DNA of 64,000 bases from Patella vulgata (GCF_932274485.2 NC_065886.2:34087501-34151500); one strand, 5' to 3'; numbered from the stretch's first letter, positions 12,301 to 22,109 are shown. Notes: generated from the letters alone by a model not told the origin. A program made the numbers and translations.

Positions 12301-15300
12301 GACTCCCGTTTTTACGTTTAGAGAATGCTGATTTGTCGATACACTCTTCTCGACATTTCTCTCGCCATAAAAGGTTGTCTTCCGTCAGTATGTGCCAATA
12401 ACGGCAAGTTTGAGCAGCTTGAAGTAGATCTTTAGCGTCAAGGAATGATAAAACGTGTAAGGCAAGCTGAAAATATATATAAAAAATTACACCAAAATTA
12501 TACACAGAACATTCACTCAATGCCAAATGGGATTTCAGAACTAACAGAGTACATCTTTTGATTTAATGTTCGAAAGGGTCTTTAGCAGTGGAAAGAGCCA
12601 GAGACAAATATGATCAGTCATCTTGGGTGAATTCTTGATAAAGCACTAAGGGGGATAACTCCAAATTCGTGACCGACAGAAGAATCATTCAAACAGATAT
12701 TTTACTGTAAATATTTGTCTAGAAAAAATGATTCGGGGTAAAACTTTATTCTACATGTAGGGCCTGGGTTATCATCTTGTCATAGCAGGATTATTTATAG
12801 CCTGTCAGAGTGGCTCCCGACAATAGTCAGGAAGTTTACTTAACCTGGTTTACTCCCCTGCACAAACATGGTTTTAACCTTTTTTATTACGAGGGGGTCT
12901 TATATTGACAGAACAGTCAACAATAATTGTCAGAACAGCTAAGGAATGGACTCCAAGTGAATTTAGCTGTGAATTAGATTTTATATTCTGATGCCGACAC
13001 GTCTATTTTGCGTTCGAATAGTGATTATACTATAAGTGGGGACATTTCTTCTGAAGAAAATTCAGATGTTTGTCAAAGTAAAGACACAAAAAAGGAAGAC
13101 TTCTACGGAGGAAATTATTGGCCCCCCGACCTATACTATTCTTACAAAAGGAGATCTTTATCAAGCTAATAATCCATATTGCTTTACTCCTGCCATTTTT
13201 TAATGGCGAAAAAATACCTAATATTTCATTTATAACAATAACATGGCAACCATTCTGAAACCCACTAACAATCATGGCAACCAAACGGCTAAATTACAAA
13301 TATGCAAAAATCATATATAATATATATACATTTGCAATTTTCCAGTTGTGGTCATATTCACATTCAAGGTCTGCTTGTATTTTCACAACAGGGTCTAAAG
13401 CTTGATTTTTACTCAATATTTGCATAGCCTTCTATGGGTATGAAGTGGTTATCTTAGGAAGGGTTAACTTACCTCTTTTGGAAGAAGTGAAATAAAGTCT
13501 CGCTGGAATTGGGGTTCGATAGCCTGCATCATGTGACGAACTTGTGTTGGTTCACATAATTCAATCATCTGATCTAGCGCCATTAATCTCTCCGCGTTCG
13601 TCCAATTCTAAAATTTAATATATTCCAAATATACAACAACATGCCATTGTATTTTCAAATACCATTATCAAATTTACAACAAAACACGACCAAGCTATTA
13701 ATCTATAAATAAATATATTCAACACTTAAAACAAAACACGATTCATTCCTTTATATTTTCAAAATTCTATTATTAATTAATTCTATTAAAATTCATACGT
13801 AATCATTATGCAAAGAGATCTTAAAAACATTTTGATTGGTCAATAATTGTGAAGCATTACACAGGAGGCTTACTCTCCGTAAAGTAGACTTGAATTAGCT
13901 CTGGTACCATACATCTAACCTAGGCTGTATGACGAATTCCACCATTGGAACTACCTTTAAGGTCTGAGATTAAAAATTGGGGGGGGGGGGAGGCTTTCAA
14001 TTTCTGAGGCTGTTTTTCTTTAAAGTTTATCTGATTTACTTTAAACAAAGCACAATTTTGCTATGAAAACTCTACACCCTCTTCAAACAACAGTTTTGAG
14101 AACTTCTTTCTACATATCACTTACCGCCACACAGTCGAGGTTAGATGTAGGTGACCAGAACCAGCCTAAGTTTGCATCTCTTGCAATACATATTATTTTT
14201 TTGAGTAGCTCGGCGAGTATGGTTGAATCTAAAACTAACCTTGAAGGTATCAAGCCATTGTTGAAGACCTGCAGGAGGATTTTCTTTTGATGGAATTCGC
14301 TGTCGAGATATCGGACATCGTATCCAAGTAGACAAGGCACTGGACCCATGACCACAGCTTAAACAACTGGAATAAATAAATCAATACAAAGATACAGATG
14401 TTTGAACGTTTTACAAATTTCATCGAAAATTTAAAATTGAGACTCCTAAGAGGACACAATATGAACTGATATGAGGTTTAATGTCCTACTGTTCTGCTCT
14501 GACTGGGCTAATGAAGACGGTCATACACCATACAGTGTGCTAAGAGGGAAATTTTGCCCAGACAACGGCACTTCTATCGAATTCCAACTGTAATGGGATT
14601 GGGGTTTAAAGAGATGGGGTTTAAAGTCCACTCGAAACAAACCGGGTCATTTCGGGACTAACACATGGTTCTATCTTATTTCAATAATTTGTTTTTATGT
14701 ACATTTGTATATTTAATTAAGGGGCTTTAGCTGTGGGAGGAATCTGAAGAACCTGGAAAAAAACCCAAGCCATTGGACAGTAGACCCTACTCCTTGATAG
14801 ACCTTATGATCTAACATGTATGTGTTAAACCATATGGCCACCCAAAACCCTCGAAATGGGATAAGGATCTCTCCTTCAAATTATCCGTAAAGAAGTATGT
14901 TACCCATATAATTTTTATATATCCATCTTATACAATCAAACATTAGCTAATTTTTATTACTTGTTCATGAATAACAAAAAATTTAATTGTTTTGTGACTC
15001 AATTTAGCAAATAAATATATTATTTATACTAATATGTCATAAATTAAACATAAGTCATAACAATAAATAATTATTCATAGGTCATAAAACAAATTAATTA
15101 TTTAAATAGGTCAAAAAAATAAATCATATATAGGTCATAAAATAATACACACCTATGACAAGGAAATCTACAAATACGTTTAACAGGACAGTAATCTTCT
15201 TTTAATGTAGATTTTCTCTTTATCTAAAAAAATAATATATATTATAATAGTTATTACACCATTTAACTGGTTTACAGAAAAATACTTACATCTTTGCGAC

Positions 15301-17660
15301 TTCTCTTCAATATATAGTAGGGTATTGACATTGAGTTACATATATGCAAATAGAGATATAAGCTGTGCAACTTCCCTTCAATTTATAGTAGGGTATTCAT
15401 GTCGATTTACATATGCAAATACATGTAGAGATATAAGCATCATAGTTAATCTAAATTTGCGTATCGACCAAGATAGTCAATCAGGATTTTCCTGCATGGT
15501 TTCCCTGTGTATACAATGGCGGGCACAACATACAGTGAACCTTTGACTGTTGGAATTTGAAGTTTGTGTAATGCTCGTCTTCATTAACCCAGTCGGAGCA
15601 GAGCAGTAAGATGTTAAACCCCATTTCATTCTAGAATGGAACGGAGTTTAAAGTTACGTCTATATGTCTATCATTTTAAACGAATGTAGGGTAATTTTCA
15701 TTTCAATGGTTACACATTAATATGAAGCAGAATATTTTGAATGCAAAATGAAAAGAAATGAAATGGGGTTCAATGCCCTACTGTTCTGCTCCGACTGGGC
15801 AAATGACGACAGGCATACACCGGACAGTGGTGCTACAGCCTACATGTACTTGTATATAAAATTCCAACTGTCAAGGGATCTTTTACGTGTACGCCAAAAT
15901 GTACAAGGAACTTAGGTTTTTGGTCCCATCCGAATGACTAGACAGCTGTTCTTGTCAGGCCCTCTGTCCTGCACCACTGACAAAGGGAACAAAACGGAAA
16001 ATCCCAACGCACATCACATTCTCTGCCAACAACGGGAGCGAACCAGCAACCTCCAGGCTCGTGATGCCCTCGGCAACTGCCTGATTGTATGCCAGCTCAG
16101 CCCCATCTACATGTATGAATGCCACTGCACAGGAAGACCTCGACACACTTTCCTTATAAATCAAATAGGACAGTCTGTGATACTTGACTCTCCTTGTCAA
16201 AGAATGCCTAAAGTGTAATTAACGATTACATGTTATAAAAGGGAGACAACTCACCAACTGGTGTTTACAGGAAGAAGTTTCACGTTTACAGCAGCAAGAT
16301 CCACACAAATCATCTTCGTCATCGTCAAGCCCCTCCCCATCGTCCTTATCCCCGTCTGTATCACTCGTATCAACAGACTGAGACTGTAGTGTGTCCATCG
16401 ACGATTCATCTCCCTCATCCCCGACCTCCATTCCCCAGTCACCAAACCCCACACTCTGGGGACCGTGAAATGAGTCCAAATGAACATCTCGGTCTCGTCG
16501 TATTTCATTCTTATTAACTGTACAATTCTTATTTACATCTCGATTCCCAACCGATCTCTCCACGGGTAAACTCGCAGTCGAAGAACTGCTCTGCGTTCCA
16601 TCCTGTTCACTGTGTACACCATCTTGAGGACTGGACGATCCATTTGATACCGTAGACTTGTTCAGTCCTGAGGAAGAACAAGTCAAGCCATCTTCTATTA
16701 AATCTTTTTTAAGTCCACTGGATCGAGTAATTCGACTTGGGTAAAATGGTTCATGAGTTCGTCTGTTTTTGACGACAGCGTTCTGTTTTTTACATGTTGC
16801 CGATGTTGAAGAGTCTGGATCCGGTTTACGATCTACGATATTACTACACGATGTTGCTCGTTTGCCACGTTTCTTCCCATAATTACCAACGTCGGAAGAG
16901 GAACTACTTTTAGTTTGTCGAACTCTGAAATATAATAATCAATCATTACTACAAGCAAGAGAGAGAGAGAGAGAGAGAAATGGGGTTTAACATCCACTCT
17001 ACACAAACTAGGTCATTTCAGGACATGGTTCAATTCTATTTCAATAATTTGCTTGCGTGTAGGGGTTTTAGCAGTGGGAGGATACCGGAGGACCCGGAGA
17101 AAACCTACGCGGTTGGACAGACAACCCTCCTCCTTGTCACGCACAACCAGGGATTCGAAACCACACCAGTTGACTCAATGACAGACCCTATGATACAGCG
17201 CGCACATGTTAACCATAAATGTGGATAAATAGGAAGTTTGTCAAGTCATTCAACGAAAAAATTTCTGTCAAGTGAAGATAAACAGTAAGTGGCATTAAAT
17301 GTTATAGAAGAACAGTCTGACCATCAATTTTCACAATCACTCAGAAACCCTTTGTACTTGCCTCGTTTGTCCCCGATACAGTATTGTATAAAGTTAGTAA
17401 ATATTAATTACCTGACAGGTTGTTTAATCTTTTTACAGGTCAAGATTTGTCGATTCTGATCAACGATGCTTGTGCCGATACCAGGAACTTCAGATAGAGA
17501 ATCTACACTTTCAAATCCACCAATTTTCTACAAAAAAAACCCCTTGAACAATATACATGTAATTACAGATAGTCTACTACAATGATCTCTAGAAGTTTCA
17601 GTACTGGAAGTTGGTGTGCTCAGAAATCTTATGTATAAATGTTCTTCTTTGATTGGATAA

Positions 17661-17703
<43 letters not shown>

Positions 17704-18113
17704 AACATCACCTGGACACAAACTAGGCCATTTCAGAACTAACATGTGGTAACTTTTATTTCAATAATTCACTTGCTCGCAACTTGCAAGGATTTATAGC
17801 TGTAGGAGGAAACTGGAGGACACAGGGAAAACCCATGATGTTGGATAGGTGACCCTAATTCTTATCACAAACAAGAAAAGATATAATCCCTGCCACTTGA
17901 CTCAATGACAAACCTTATGATCTAACGTGCATGCTTTAGAGCACTCGGCCCACCCTACCTCCCAGTAGTTTAATTTAACTTATAATATTACTGATTTGTT
18001 GTAATTACCTGTCTGTATTCAACGATTGTTTCAGCTTTTTTTAATCCAATTCCAGTCAATGTCTGTAGTTTAATAACTGTAGCCAAATTGATGTCAATCC
18101 TCATTCTCCAAAC
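6087..18113 (-). CDS. FBXW7: FBXW7 orthologue: F-box/WD40 substrate receptor of SCF ubiquitin ligase, with N-terminal helix-hairpin-helix module
   Basis: Join on minus: 18113-18009, 17527-17412, 16924-16255, 15223-15153, 14366-14240, 13607-13473, 12466-12218, 10631-10518, 9476-9295, 8381-8156, 7059-6849, 6361-6087. All junctions are GT/AG with matching phase. From the first ATG (18104) the product is about 823 aa. Order: ComEA-type HhH pair (about 1-70), basic/Ser-rich linker with KKRGKR, acidic tract (about 225-280), FBXW7 dimerisation region ([10 protein letters not shown]), F-box (about 390-440, [17 protein letters not shown]), then eight WD40 repeats (about 487-815). In the family the F-box binds SKP1 and the propeller binds phosphodegrons of proteins such as cyclin E, MYC and Notch. 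The arginines used by the human propeller are kept ([24 protein letters not shown]). The odd feature is the HhH module, which I do not know from human FBXW7, fly archipelago or worm SEL-10. An upstream non-coding exon is likely. Confidence 0.93.
6520..6826 (-). mobile_element. SINE-A copy in FBXW7 intron, sense
   Basis: The tail on plus reads GTGGTTTAACGTCCTACTG. The body keeps GGGATCTTTTATGTG and CACTGACAAGG, and the head region (TCGAACACCAGATATCCAGG) reaches about 6826. It lies about 22 bp downstream of the donor of the 6849-7059 exon. Confidence 0.88.
6849..7059 (-). CDS. FBXW7: FBXW7 exon (WD repeats 5 end-6)
   Basis: Acceptor TTTTGTAG before TTTGATGGTG; donor CAAG|GTATGG. Reads [39 protein letters not shown] and [10 protein letters not shown]. 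The length of 211 bp leaves one base to start the Gly codon completed by the last exon. Confidence 0.95.
7235..7465 (-). mobile_element. SINE-B copy in FBXW7 intron, sense
   Basis: Begins on plus with a short GAGAGAGAGA tail. It carries TAATTCGCTTGCACGTAGGG and TTTAGCAGTGGGA and ends at the tRNA-like head (AACCATTCGGCCACC). Confidence 0.88.
7466..7735 (-). mobile_element. SINE-A copy abutting SINE-B, diverged
   Basis: Directly follows the SINE-B head. It has GGGCTAACGAA, CAGTGTACTATAAGGAAAAT, ATGGGATCTTTAACATGCAC and CCTGCACCACGGTCAAGG. The terminal tail appears lost or replaced at the junction. Confidence 0.7.
8156..8381 (-). CDS. FBXW7: FBXW7 exon (WD repeats 3 end-5)
   Basis: Acceptor AATTATAG, then A completes the split Lys codon. 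Reads [53 protein letters not shown] and [12 protein letters not shown], then donor CAG|GTGTGT. Includes the Arg equivalent to a human tumour hot-spot (LRMW). Confidence 0.95.
8395..8605. repeat. Minisatellite, ~23-bp unit, about 8 copies, next to a 3' splice site
   Basis: Unit AAGGCCATGCAAAATTACAATG with small variations. It starts about 14 bp upstream (in gene sense) of the acceptor of exon 8156-8381, so the T-rich strand of the repeat supplies that intron's 3' end. Confidence 0.9.
8915..9195 (-). repeat. Dispersed repeat, inverted partner of 5028-5295
   Basis: Contains GAGAACAGATCTCTGCCC and ATATGTTACTTCATTCTGC, the reverse complement of landmarks at 5028-5295, and ends at GTCAGTCAACGAG. 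It sits in the FBXW7 intron. Confidence 0.75.
9295..9476 (-). CDS. FBXW7: FBXW7 exon (WD repeats 2-3)
   Basis: Acceptor ATGTTTCAG; reads [35 protein letters not shown] and [15 protein letters not shown], with donor AACAA|GTAAGA in phase 2. Holds two of the phosphodegron-binding arginines (TDRT, TVRC). Confidence 0.95.
9915..10103. repeat. Minisatellite (~70-bp unit) built from the FBXW7 exon-8 donor junction
   Basis: About 2.6 units of GAGGTATTAACCTATCTTGCC, TGTAACGACAGACCGGTCT, ATAATAACAGG and ATAAACCTAATAA. The core is a diverged copy of the genuine exon end plus donor at 10500-10545 (GAGGTTTTAACTTACCTTGCC). The array continues beyond the inserted SINE-B at 10375-10545. Confidence 0.85.
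10104..10374 (-). mobile_element. SINE-B full-length, with target-site duplication
   Basis: Opens on plus with (GA)n then AAATGGGGTTTAACGTCC and ends at the head AACCATTCGGCCATCC. It is flanked by the 12-bp repeat GACCGGTCTATA at 10092-10103 and 10375-10386. Because it sits inside a tandem repeat, the duplication could partly reflect the array. Confidence 0.9.
10399..10473 (-). mobile_element. SINE-A 3' fragment
   Basis: ATGAAATGGGGTTTAACGTC, then CTGCTCCGACTAGGCTAATG. Only about 75 bp of the 3' end is present, inside the interrupted minisatellite. Confidence 0.8.
10518..10631 (-). CDS. FBXW7: FBXW7 exon (WD repeat 1)
   Basis: Acceptor AACTTTCAG; reads [31 protein letters not shown] and VVTGK, with donor GGCAAG|GTAAGTT. 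Its 3' end and donor are the template of the minisatellite at 9915-10103. Confidence 0.95.
10688..11060 (-). mobile_element. SINE-A near full-length, sense in FBXW7 intron
   Basis: Runs from the tail (ATGTGGTTTAACGTCCTACT) to the head (GAGCAGCTGTGGCTCCC), with GGATCAACATGGGACCTC in the position of the B-box region. It ends 57 bp upstream of the acceptor of exon 10518-10631. Confidence 0.88.
11574..12167. mobile_element. TTAA-flanked MITE (piggyBac- or Kolobok-type target site)
   Basis: Left end TTAA|GGCAGGACACAACCT, right end AGGTAGTGTCCTGCC|TTAA. TTAA is duplicated at 11570-11573 and 12168-12171, and there is no coding capacity. It lies 50 bp downstream of the donor of exon 12218-12466. The superfamily is inferred from the target site only. 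Confidence 0.8.
12218..12466 (-). CDS. FBXW7: FBXW7 exon (F-box second half and linker)
   Basis: Acceptor TTTTCAG. Reads [38 protein letters not shown], then the linker ([18 protein letters not shown]) and IRPNK, with donor AAG|GTGAGA. This is the SKP1-contacting part of the F-box. The linker just after it ([10 protein letters not shown]) diverges most from vertebrates. Confidence 0.95.
12575..12600 (-). mobile_element. SINE-B short fragment
   Basis: Only GGGTCTTTAGCAGTGGAAAG matches the SINE-B body. Tentative. Confidence 0.35.
13473..13607 (-). CDS. FBXW7: FBXW7 exon (helical region and F-box start)
   Basis: Acceptor AAATTTTAG; reads [36 protein letters not shown] and DFISLLPKE, with donor GAG|GTAAGTT. 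Residue order and exon end agree with the vertebrate F-box boundary. Confidence 0.95.
14240..14366 (-). CDS. FBXW7: FBXW7 exon (dimerisation-region start)
   Basis: Acceptor TTATTCCAG. It opens with T, completing the Ser codon from the 71-bp exon, then [38 protein letters not shown] and DTFK, with donor AAG|GTTAGT. The GLQ-WL-F stretch aligns with vertebrate GLQEWLKMFQ. The Cys-rich lead ([10 protein letters not shown]) is not in my memory of vertebrate FBXW7. Confidence 0.88.
14473..14590 (-). mobile_element. SINE-A 3' fragment
   Basis: ATGAGGTTTAATGTCCTACT through GTGTGCTAAGAGGGAAATTT and TTCCAACTGTAATGGGAT, then broken off by a SINE-B. Confidence 0.8.
14601..14850 (-). mobile_element. SINE-B copy
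   Basis: AAAGAGATGGGGTTTAAAGTCC start, GGGACTAACACATGGTTC, TTTAGCTGTGGGAGGAA, and the head ACCATATGGCCACCC. The tail microsatellite is nearly gone. Confidence 0.82.
15153..15223 (-). CDS. FBXW7: FBXW7 71-bp exon (KRK basic segment)
   Basis: Acceptor TTTTTTTAG, donor CATAG|GTGTGT. Reads [18 protein letters not shown] and RFPCH plus two bases of a Ser codon. The IKRKS start aligns with the MKRKL segment of human FBXW7. The short length is supported by phase on both sides. Confidence 0.85.
15298..15441. repeat. Two-copy tandem repeat, ~73 bp
   Basis: Two units share CTTCAAT, TATAGTAGGGTATT, ATATGCAAATA and GAGATATAAGC. They lie in the FBXW7 intron. Confidence 0.8.
15582..15632 (+). mobile_element. 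SINE-A tail fragment, antisense in FBXW7
   Basis: TTCATTAACCCAGTCGGAGC and GATGTTAAACCCCATTTCAT. It is the only clear SINE piece in FBXW7 lying opposite to the gene. Confidence 0.75.
15749..16065 (-). mobile_element. SINE-A copy, sense in FBXW7 intron
   Basis: Tail AAATGAAATGGGGTTCAATG; body TTCTGCTCCGACTGGGCAAA, AAGGGATCTTTTACGTG and CTGCACCACTGACAAAGG; the head side fades after CCTCCAGGCTCGTGATGCC. Confidence 0.85.
16255..16924 (-). CDS. FBXW7: FBXW7 large exon (basic, Ser-rich and acidic N-terminal region)
   Basis: Acceptor TATATTTCAG; the first base completes the Arg codon from the HhH exon. The 670 bp hold a possible nuclear signal (GKKRGKRA), a second basic patch ([13 protein letters not shown]), Ser-rich sequence, then an acidic run ([18 protein letters not shown]) and a Cys cluster ([17 protein letters not shown]), with donor TTG|GTGAGT. 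The acidic run resembles the position of the vertebrate acidic segment. The rest is not alignable by eye. Confidence 0.85.
16958..17218 (-). mobile_element. SINE-B copy, its CT tail next to a 3' splice site
   Basis: (GA)n on plus at about 16959-16978, AAATGGGGTTTAACATCCAC, TAGGGGTTTTAGCAGTGGGA, and head-side GACCCTATGATACAGCGCGC. In FBXW7 sense the (TC)n tail ends about 35 bp before the acceptor of exon 16255-16924. Confidence 0.88.
17412..17527 (-). CDS. FBXW7: FBXW7 exon encoding second HhH motif (ComEA-type)
   Basis: Acceptor TTTTTTGTAG; reads [38 protein letters not shown] plus two bases, with donor TCAG|GTAATT. GGF-S-DSL-VPGIG is the second half of the ComEA/HhH repeat. Phase 2 at its end matches the first base of the next exon, which ties the module to FBXW7. 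Confidence 0.85.
17665..17950 (-). mobile_element. SINE-B copy with long (GA)n
   Basis: A pure GA run of about 36 bp at 17665-17700, then GTTTAACATCACC, CATTTCAGAACTAACATGTG and AATTCACTTGCTCGC, to AGAGCACTCGGCCCACCC. Confidence 0.88.
18009..18113 (-). CDS. FBXW7: FBXW7 first coding exon, first HhH motif
   Basis: Acceptor TTTTACAG|GTTTGGAGA, then ATG at 18104-18102 with A at -3. Reads [32 protein letters not shown], with donor CAG|GTAATT. INLAT-LQTL-GIG-KKAE-IVEYR is the canonical ComEA-type helix-hairpin-helix. The exon is open upstream of the ATG to the acceptor, so a further upstream coding exon is possible. I chose the ATG because no such exon was found. Confidence 0.82.
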
Positions 18114-18119
18114 CTGTAA

Positions 18120-18756
18120 AATAAAACATAACTTTATATCTAAAATAAAATGTACAATCAGTCAATCAGCAAATTATAAAGATTACATGACTACATGTAT
18201 GAACAAAACACACTACAATGTAGAATCAGATATTGTATAGTTGTGCTGTTTTAGCAGGAGTGTCTGTATTTAATGTTTAGATTGAAACCATTTTTGGCAC
18301 ATTGTTAAAATTTGTTGAGAATCATCAAAAAATATTATGTTCTTACTGTTGCGTAGTTTAAAGTGGTTCGTCTAGATTACAGTCCTTCATATTTATGAAA
18401 TTGTGTGGCAGCTATAAAAAGCTCCTGCCAATTTCAAAACTGAGAAAAAAACTTCGGTAAATTCTCTTCTTAATTATATTGGTAGAGTAATTCTACATTT
18501 TCTTGAATTAAGGAGAGCCAGTATTTATGCTTTAGTCTTGTTTCATATTCTCTTTATATGTTTTTATGGAAGATATACTATCTTACATTAGTATTGGATA
18601 TTAGAATGAAAACGACGGAGATATGTTTGGTGAATATGGTAGCGTCAGAAATTATCATCATGGAAACTGATAGCTCGAATATATGCAGTTTAAAAATATA
18701 TACAATTTGTAATGTCTTGATGAGCTTCTTTTTAATCTGAATGAATCCAAGCCGGA
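18120..18756. other. FBXW7 upstream intron, no recognised element
   Basis: AT-rich. A short plus frame at 18558-18740 has no supporting features. Confidence 0.4.
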
Positions 18757-19048
18757 AATGAAATGAAGAAGGGCATAGGCCATACAGTGTGCTATGGGGG
18801 GAATTTTGCAGCCTACTCTAGTTTTACAATGTATATCGAATTCCAACTGCCAAGGAATCTTTTACGTGCACACAAATGTGTACAAGTAGGAACTTGTTTT
18901 ATCATGCCATCTGAATGATTAAACAGCTGTCCTTGTCTGGCCCTCTGTCCTGCACGACTGACAAGGGGAAACCATGCCGGAAAATCCTGAACCCGTGACC
19001 TCCAGCCTAGCTAGCCAGGGTCTTACTCCCATAGCCACCATGGCTCCA
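18757..19048 (-). mobile_element. SINE-A copy
   Basis: AAATGAAGAAGGGCATAGGC, GGAATCTTTTACGTGCACAC, GCACGACTGACAAGGGGAAA, and head CTCCAGCCTAGCTAGCCAG to ACCATGGCTCC. The tail end is deleted. Confidence 0.85.
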
Positions 19049-19875
19049 AAATCCAAGCCAGATTTTGTTTTCTTAATTAAATGTTAAATGATCAAATTAG
19101 GTACATTTTAGCAGGTGATCAAGACATTAAAAACGAGATACATGTATATGACTCTAGAATATACAAACTCTATCTACGGTACCTTTAGCAAATTATCACC
19201 CAGCAAAACCTGAAACGCTTAAAAACTATAACTCTACGAACACAGAAATATAAAAACTTCTGTTAGATAAAATGCCACATCTAAACGTGGGATTAACCTG
19301 GTCTGGTATCATTATTCATGCTGATTGTTATAACATTTCAGCGTACAGTACAATAAACAAATTGAAATAAAAAATTTAATTTAATACGAACCACTGAAGT
19401 ACATGTAATGTATATTATCAATTTCATCACTTATTATCAAGTTACAATACTTGTACATGTATGTATGTACAGAGCCATATGTAATGAAGGCCTAATGGGA
19501 GTACATACATGTATATACTCATAATGACTGGGTATTTTTTTATTTCACATCTAAAATGTTACATTTACTTGTAGATGTGTATGGTCATGGTGGCTGTAAG
19601 ACACGTTTATCATTCACACAATGAAACAGGAAAAAATTTCAACTTATTCTTAAGAGTTTTTTCCCCGCCCTCATTTTTTCAAATGGTTATGTCTTTAAAT
19701 AACACAGCGTACATGTGAAATGTGTGCGTTTTAATTTTACAAATTGCAAAAGTAATAATTTTGATGATCCACCCGACATCTATTTTAGAGAATAAATCCT
19801 ACTCTTTGCAACTGTATTATCATTATGAAGCTTTTCAACTATCAACAGTCTATTACTTAAAATTATTTGCAGAGA
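19049..19875. other. Intron or intergenic, no recognised element
   Basis: AT-rich, with scattered ACATGTAT motifs. No gene seen. Confidence 0.4.
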
Positions 19876-20150
19876 AGAAGAGAAATGGGGTTTAACGACC
19901 ACTTGGCACAAACTAGGCAATTTCTGGACTAACATAATATGGTACAAATTTATTTCAATAATCCACTTGGGCGTGCATAAGGTCTTTTACATAGCAGCGG
20001 GAGGAAACCAGAGGACTATGGAAAACCCACCCACATGGTTGGGCAGGAGACCCTACTTCGAGTCATGTGCCAGTTTGGGATCAAAACCACATTATTTGAC
20101 TCAATGACATACCTTATGATCTAAAGCGTAAATGTTAGATCACCCAACAC
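19876..20150 (-). mobile_element. SINE-B copy
   Basis: AGAGAAATGGGGTTTAACGA, AATTTATTTCAATAATCCAC and ATAGCAGCGGGAGGAAACCA, to TTAGATCACCCAACACCC. Confidence 0.85.
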
Positions 20151-21604
20151 CCTCCCTACTGTTTGTATAAATCTTTAATTTGTGTTACGGTACTTTAATG
20201 TATTTCTTATTTATTTTTAATTTATACATTTTTCTTTTTTACTTTTATATGATCAGGTAGCTTATATTATTTATTTTTTTGAGAAAGCTTACTACTTGTA
20301 TACTAAGAATATAAATTTGCTATCGAGCAAGACTGGTTATTGTGTGAAATCGTGACATACATGCACATGTAGTGGTGCATTCCATTGCAGTGGTGTTTTT
20401 GACCAACCTGTGTCGAACCCAGGATTTCTGAAGGAGTTGATATTGATAAGGACCTAGTAGTAGTGGTACAGGCTAATTTATCCAAAACCTTGATGGTATG
20501 AAATAGGTTTATGTCCTACTTTTCTGCATCAACAGTCTATGAGGAATCTTCTGTATCCCCACAATTTTCCACGATTTCAAATTATCTGCCCTGGCCTTAA
20601 TTGTAGCTTGAGAATACGAACCAATCAAAAAACAGTTTACAAACCACAAACCAGTCTTACTAAAGAAATGGCCTTATTTTCGCGTTTGTTTATATACGGG
20701 TAAATAACCATATTCATCTCCATTTACTGAGTGAATGATTTATGTCAATAATTATATATTTCTAATTCATTTAAAGATACATTATTGGAAATAAGATAAA
20801 GAGATGGCAGTTCTCGCTATAGTTAAAAACTAGATAGTGTAAAGGTAATTTGCTGGAAATTTCAGTAAAATTGATCCACTATGAGCCGAGAAAGAAGCGG
20901 GTGAAATTTTTGCATAGTCTCGGTCATCATTACTAAAATCATTTATACATGTATAAACAGCATAGTCTCGATTATCCACTTTTTCTGATTTAATTAACAA
21001 CGGCCGTTAGCAGCATATAGGAATCTAAGCCAGCCAACATCGAAGGCTAGCCTTGACATCAAGAGTTTATTACTGTCTGGATAAGTTATTTAATGTCTAA
21101 TTGATAATTTAGATAATAGGCCTAAAGAAAGACTTGTAATATGCAGATTTTGCTCTTGCATAATGCATGTTTAATTATATCTTATTGTAGGCCTATTATC
21201 AAAATCTTTAGTTTTTTTCGCCAATTTCAAATATGTATAACATCTATATATTGGACTTATTTTGTTATTATATTCGTTCTTTGTCTGAAATGTTTCATTC
21301 TGTTATGTTTATTATTATTGAACCTATAGAAACATGTAGCAACTTGATACTGCAGAGTGTGATTGCGTTATGCCTACGTAAGTAGTGCAGTTAAATTGCC
21401 AAAGGTACTCTCGCCAATACTTGATTTTACAGGTTTGAGTTTATACATTACGAAACCGCCTAAACAACATTATCAATAAAACTCTTGAACCGTTATATGA
21501 TATAAATACCTCTGTCTGGTCTTTATTAAACATACATTATGCAAGAGCTAACCGACCTATTGCAGGTCTTTCTTTAGGCTTAAAATATTATCTAAATTAT
21601 TAAT
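20151..21604. other. Intergenic or intron; one dispersed repeat segment
   Basis: About 20775-20900 (ATAAAGAGATGGCAGTTCTC and onward) is similar to 43795-43915 (ATAAAGAGCTGGCAGTTCTC), so it is a dispersed repeat. No gene is recognised in the rest. Confidence 0.5.
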
Positions 21605-21862
21605 TAGAGAGAGAGAAATAGGGTTTAACATCCACTCGACACAAACTTGGTCATTTTGGAACTAACATACAATGTATGGTTCAATTTTATTTCAATTATT
21701 TGTTTGTGCGTAGGGGTTTTTAGCAGTGGGAGGAAACCAGACGACCCAGAGAAAACCCACAGAGTTGGACAGATGAACATACTCCTTGTCACGTACAACC
21801 AGGGAATCAAAACCACAACCTTATGATACAGCGCACATGTGCTAACCATTCGGCCACCCCCT
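21605..21862 (-). mobile_element. SINE-B copy
   Basis: GAGAGAGAAATAGGGTTTAA, TTTAGCAGTGGGAGGAAACC, and head GTGCTAACCATTCGGCCACC. Confidence 0.88.
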
Positions 21863-22109
21863 TTATTAATTAGCCATTAATTAACTTATCCAGATCATAA
21901 TCAACTCTCGATATTAGCGGATTGGAATACAATAACGTAAAAATGAATAACCAAGACTTTTTTTTATCATAATGATGATCGAGGCTAGTTTAAAATTCAA
22001 AAGCTAATATCACGGTTCAGAGAGAAGCTATTTGACTGAAATATAGCAAAAACTGTTAAATCTTTATCTAATCTCACATAATGCCCCTTTTTAGTAGAGT
22101 GGAACGAAA

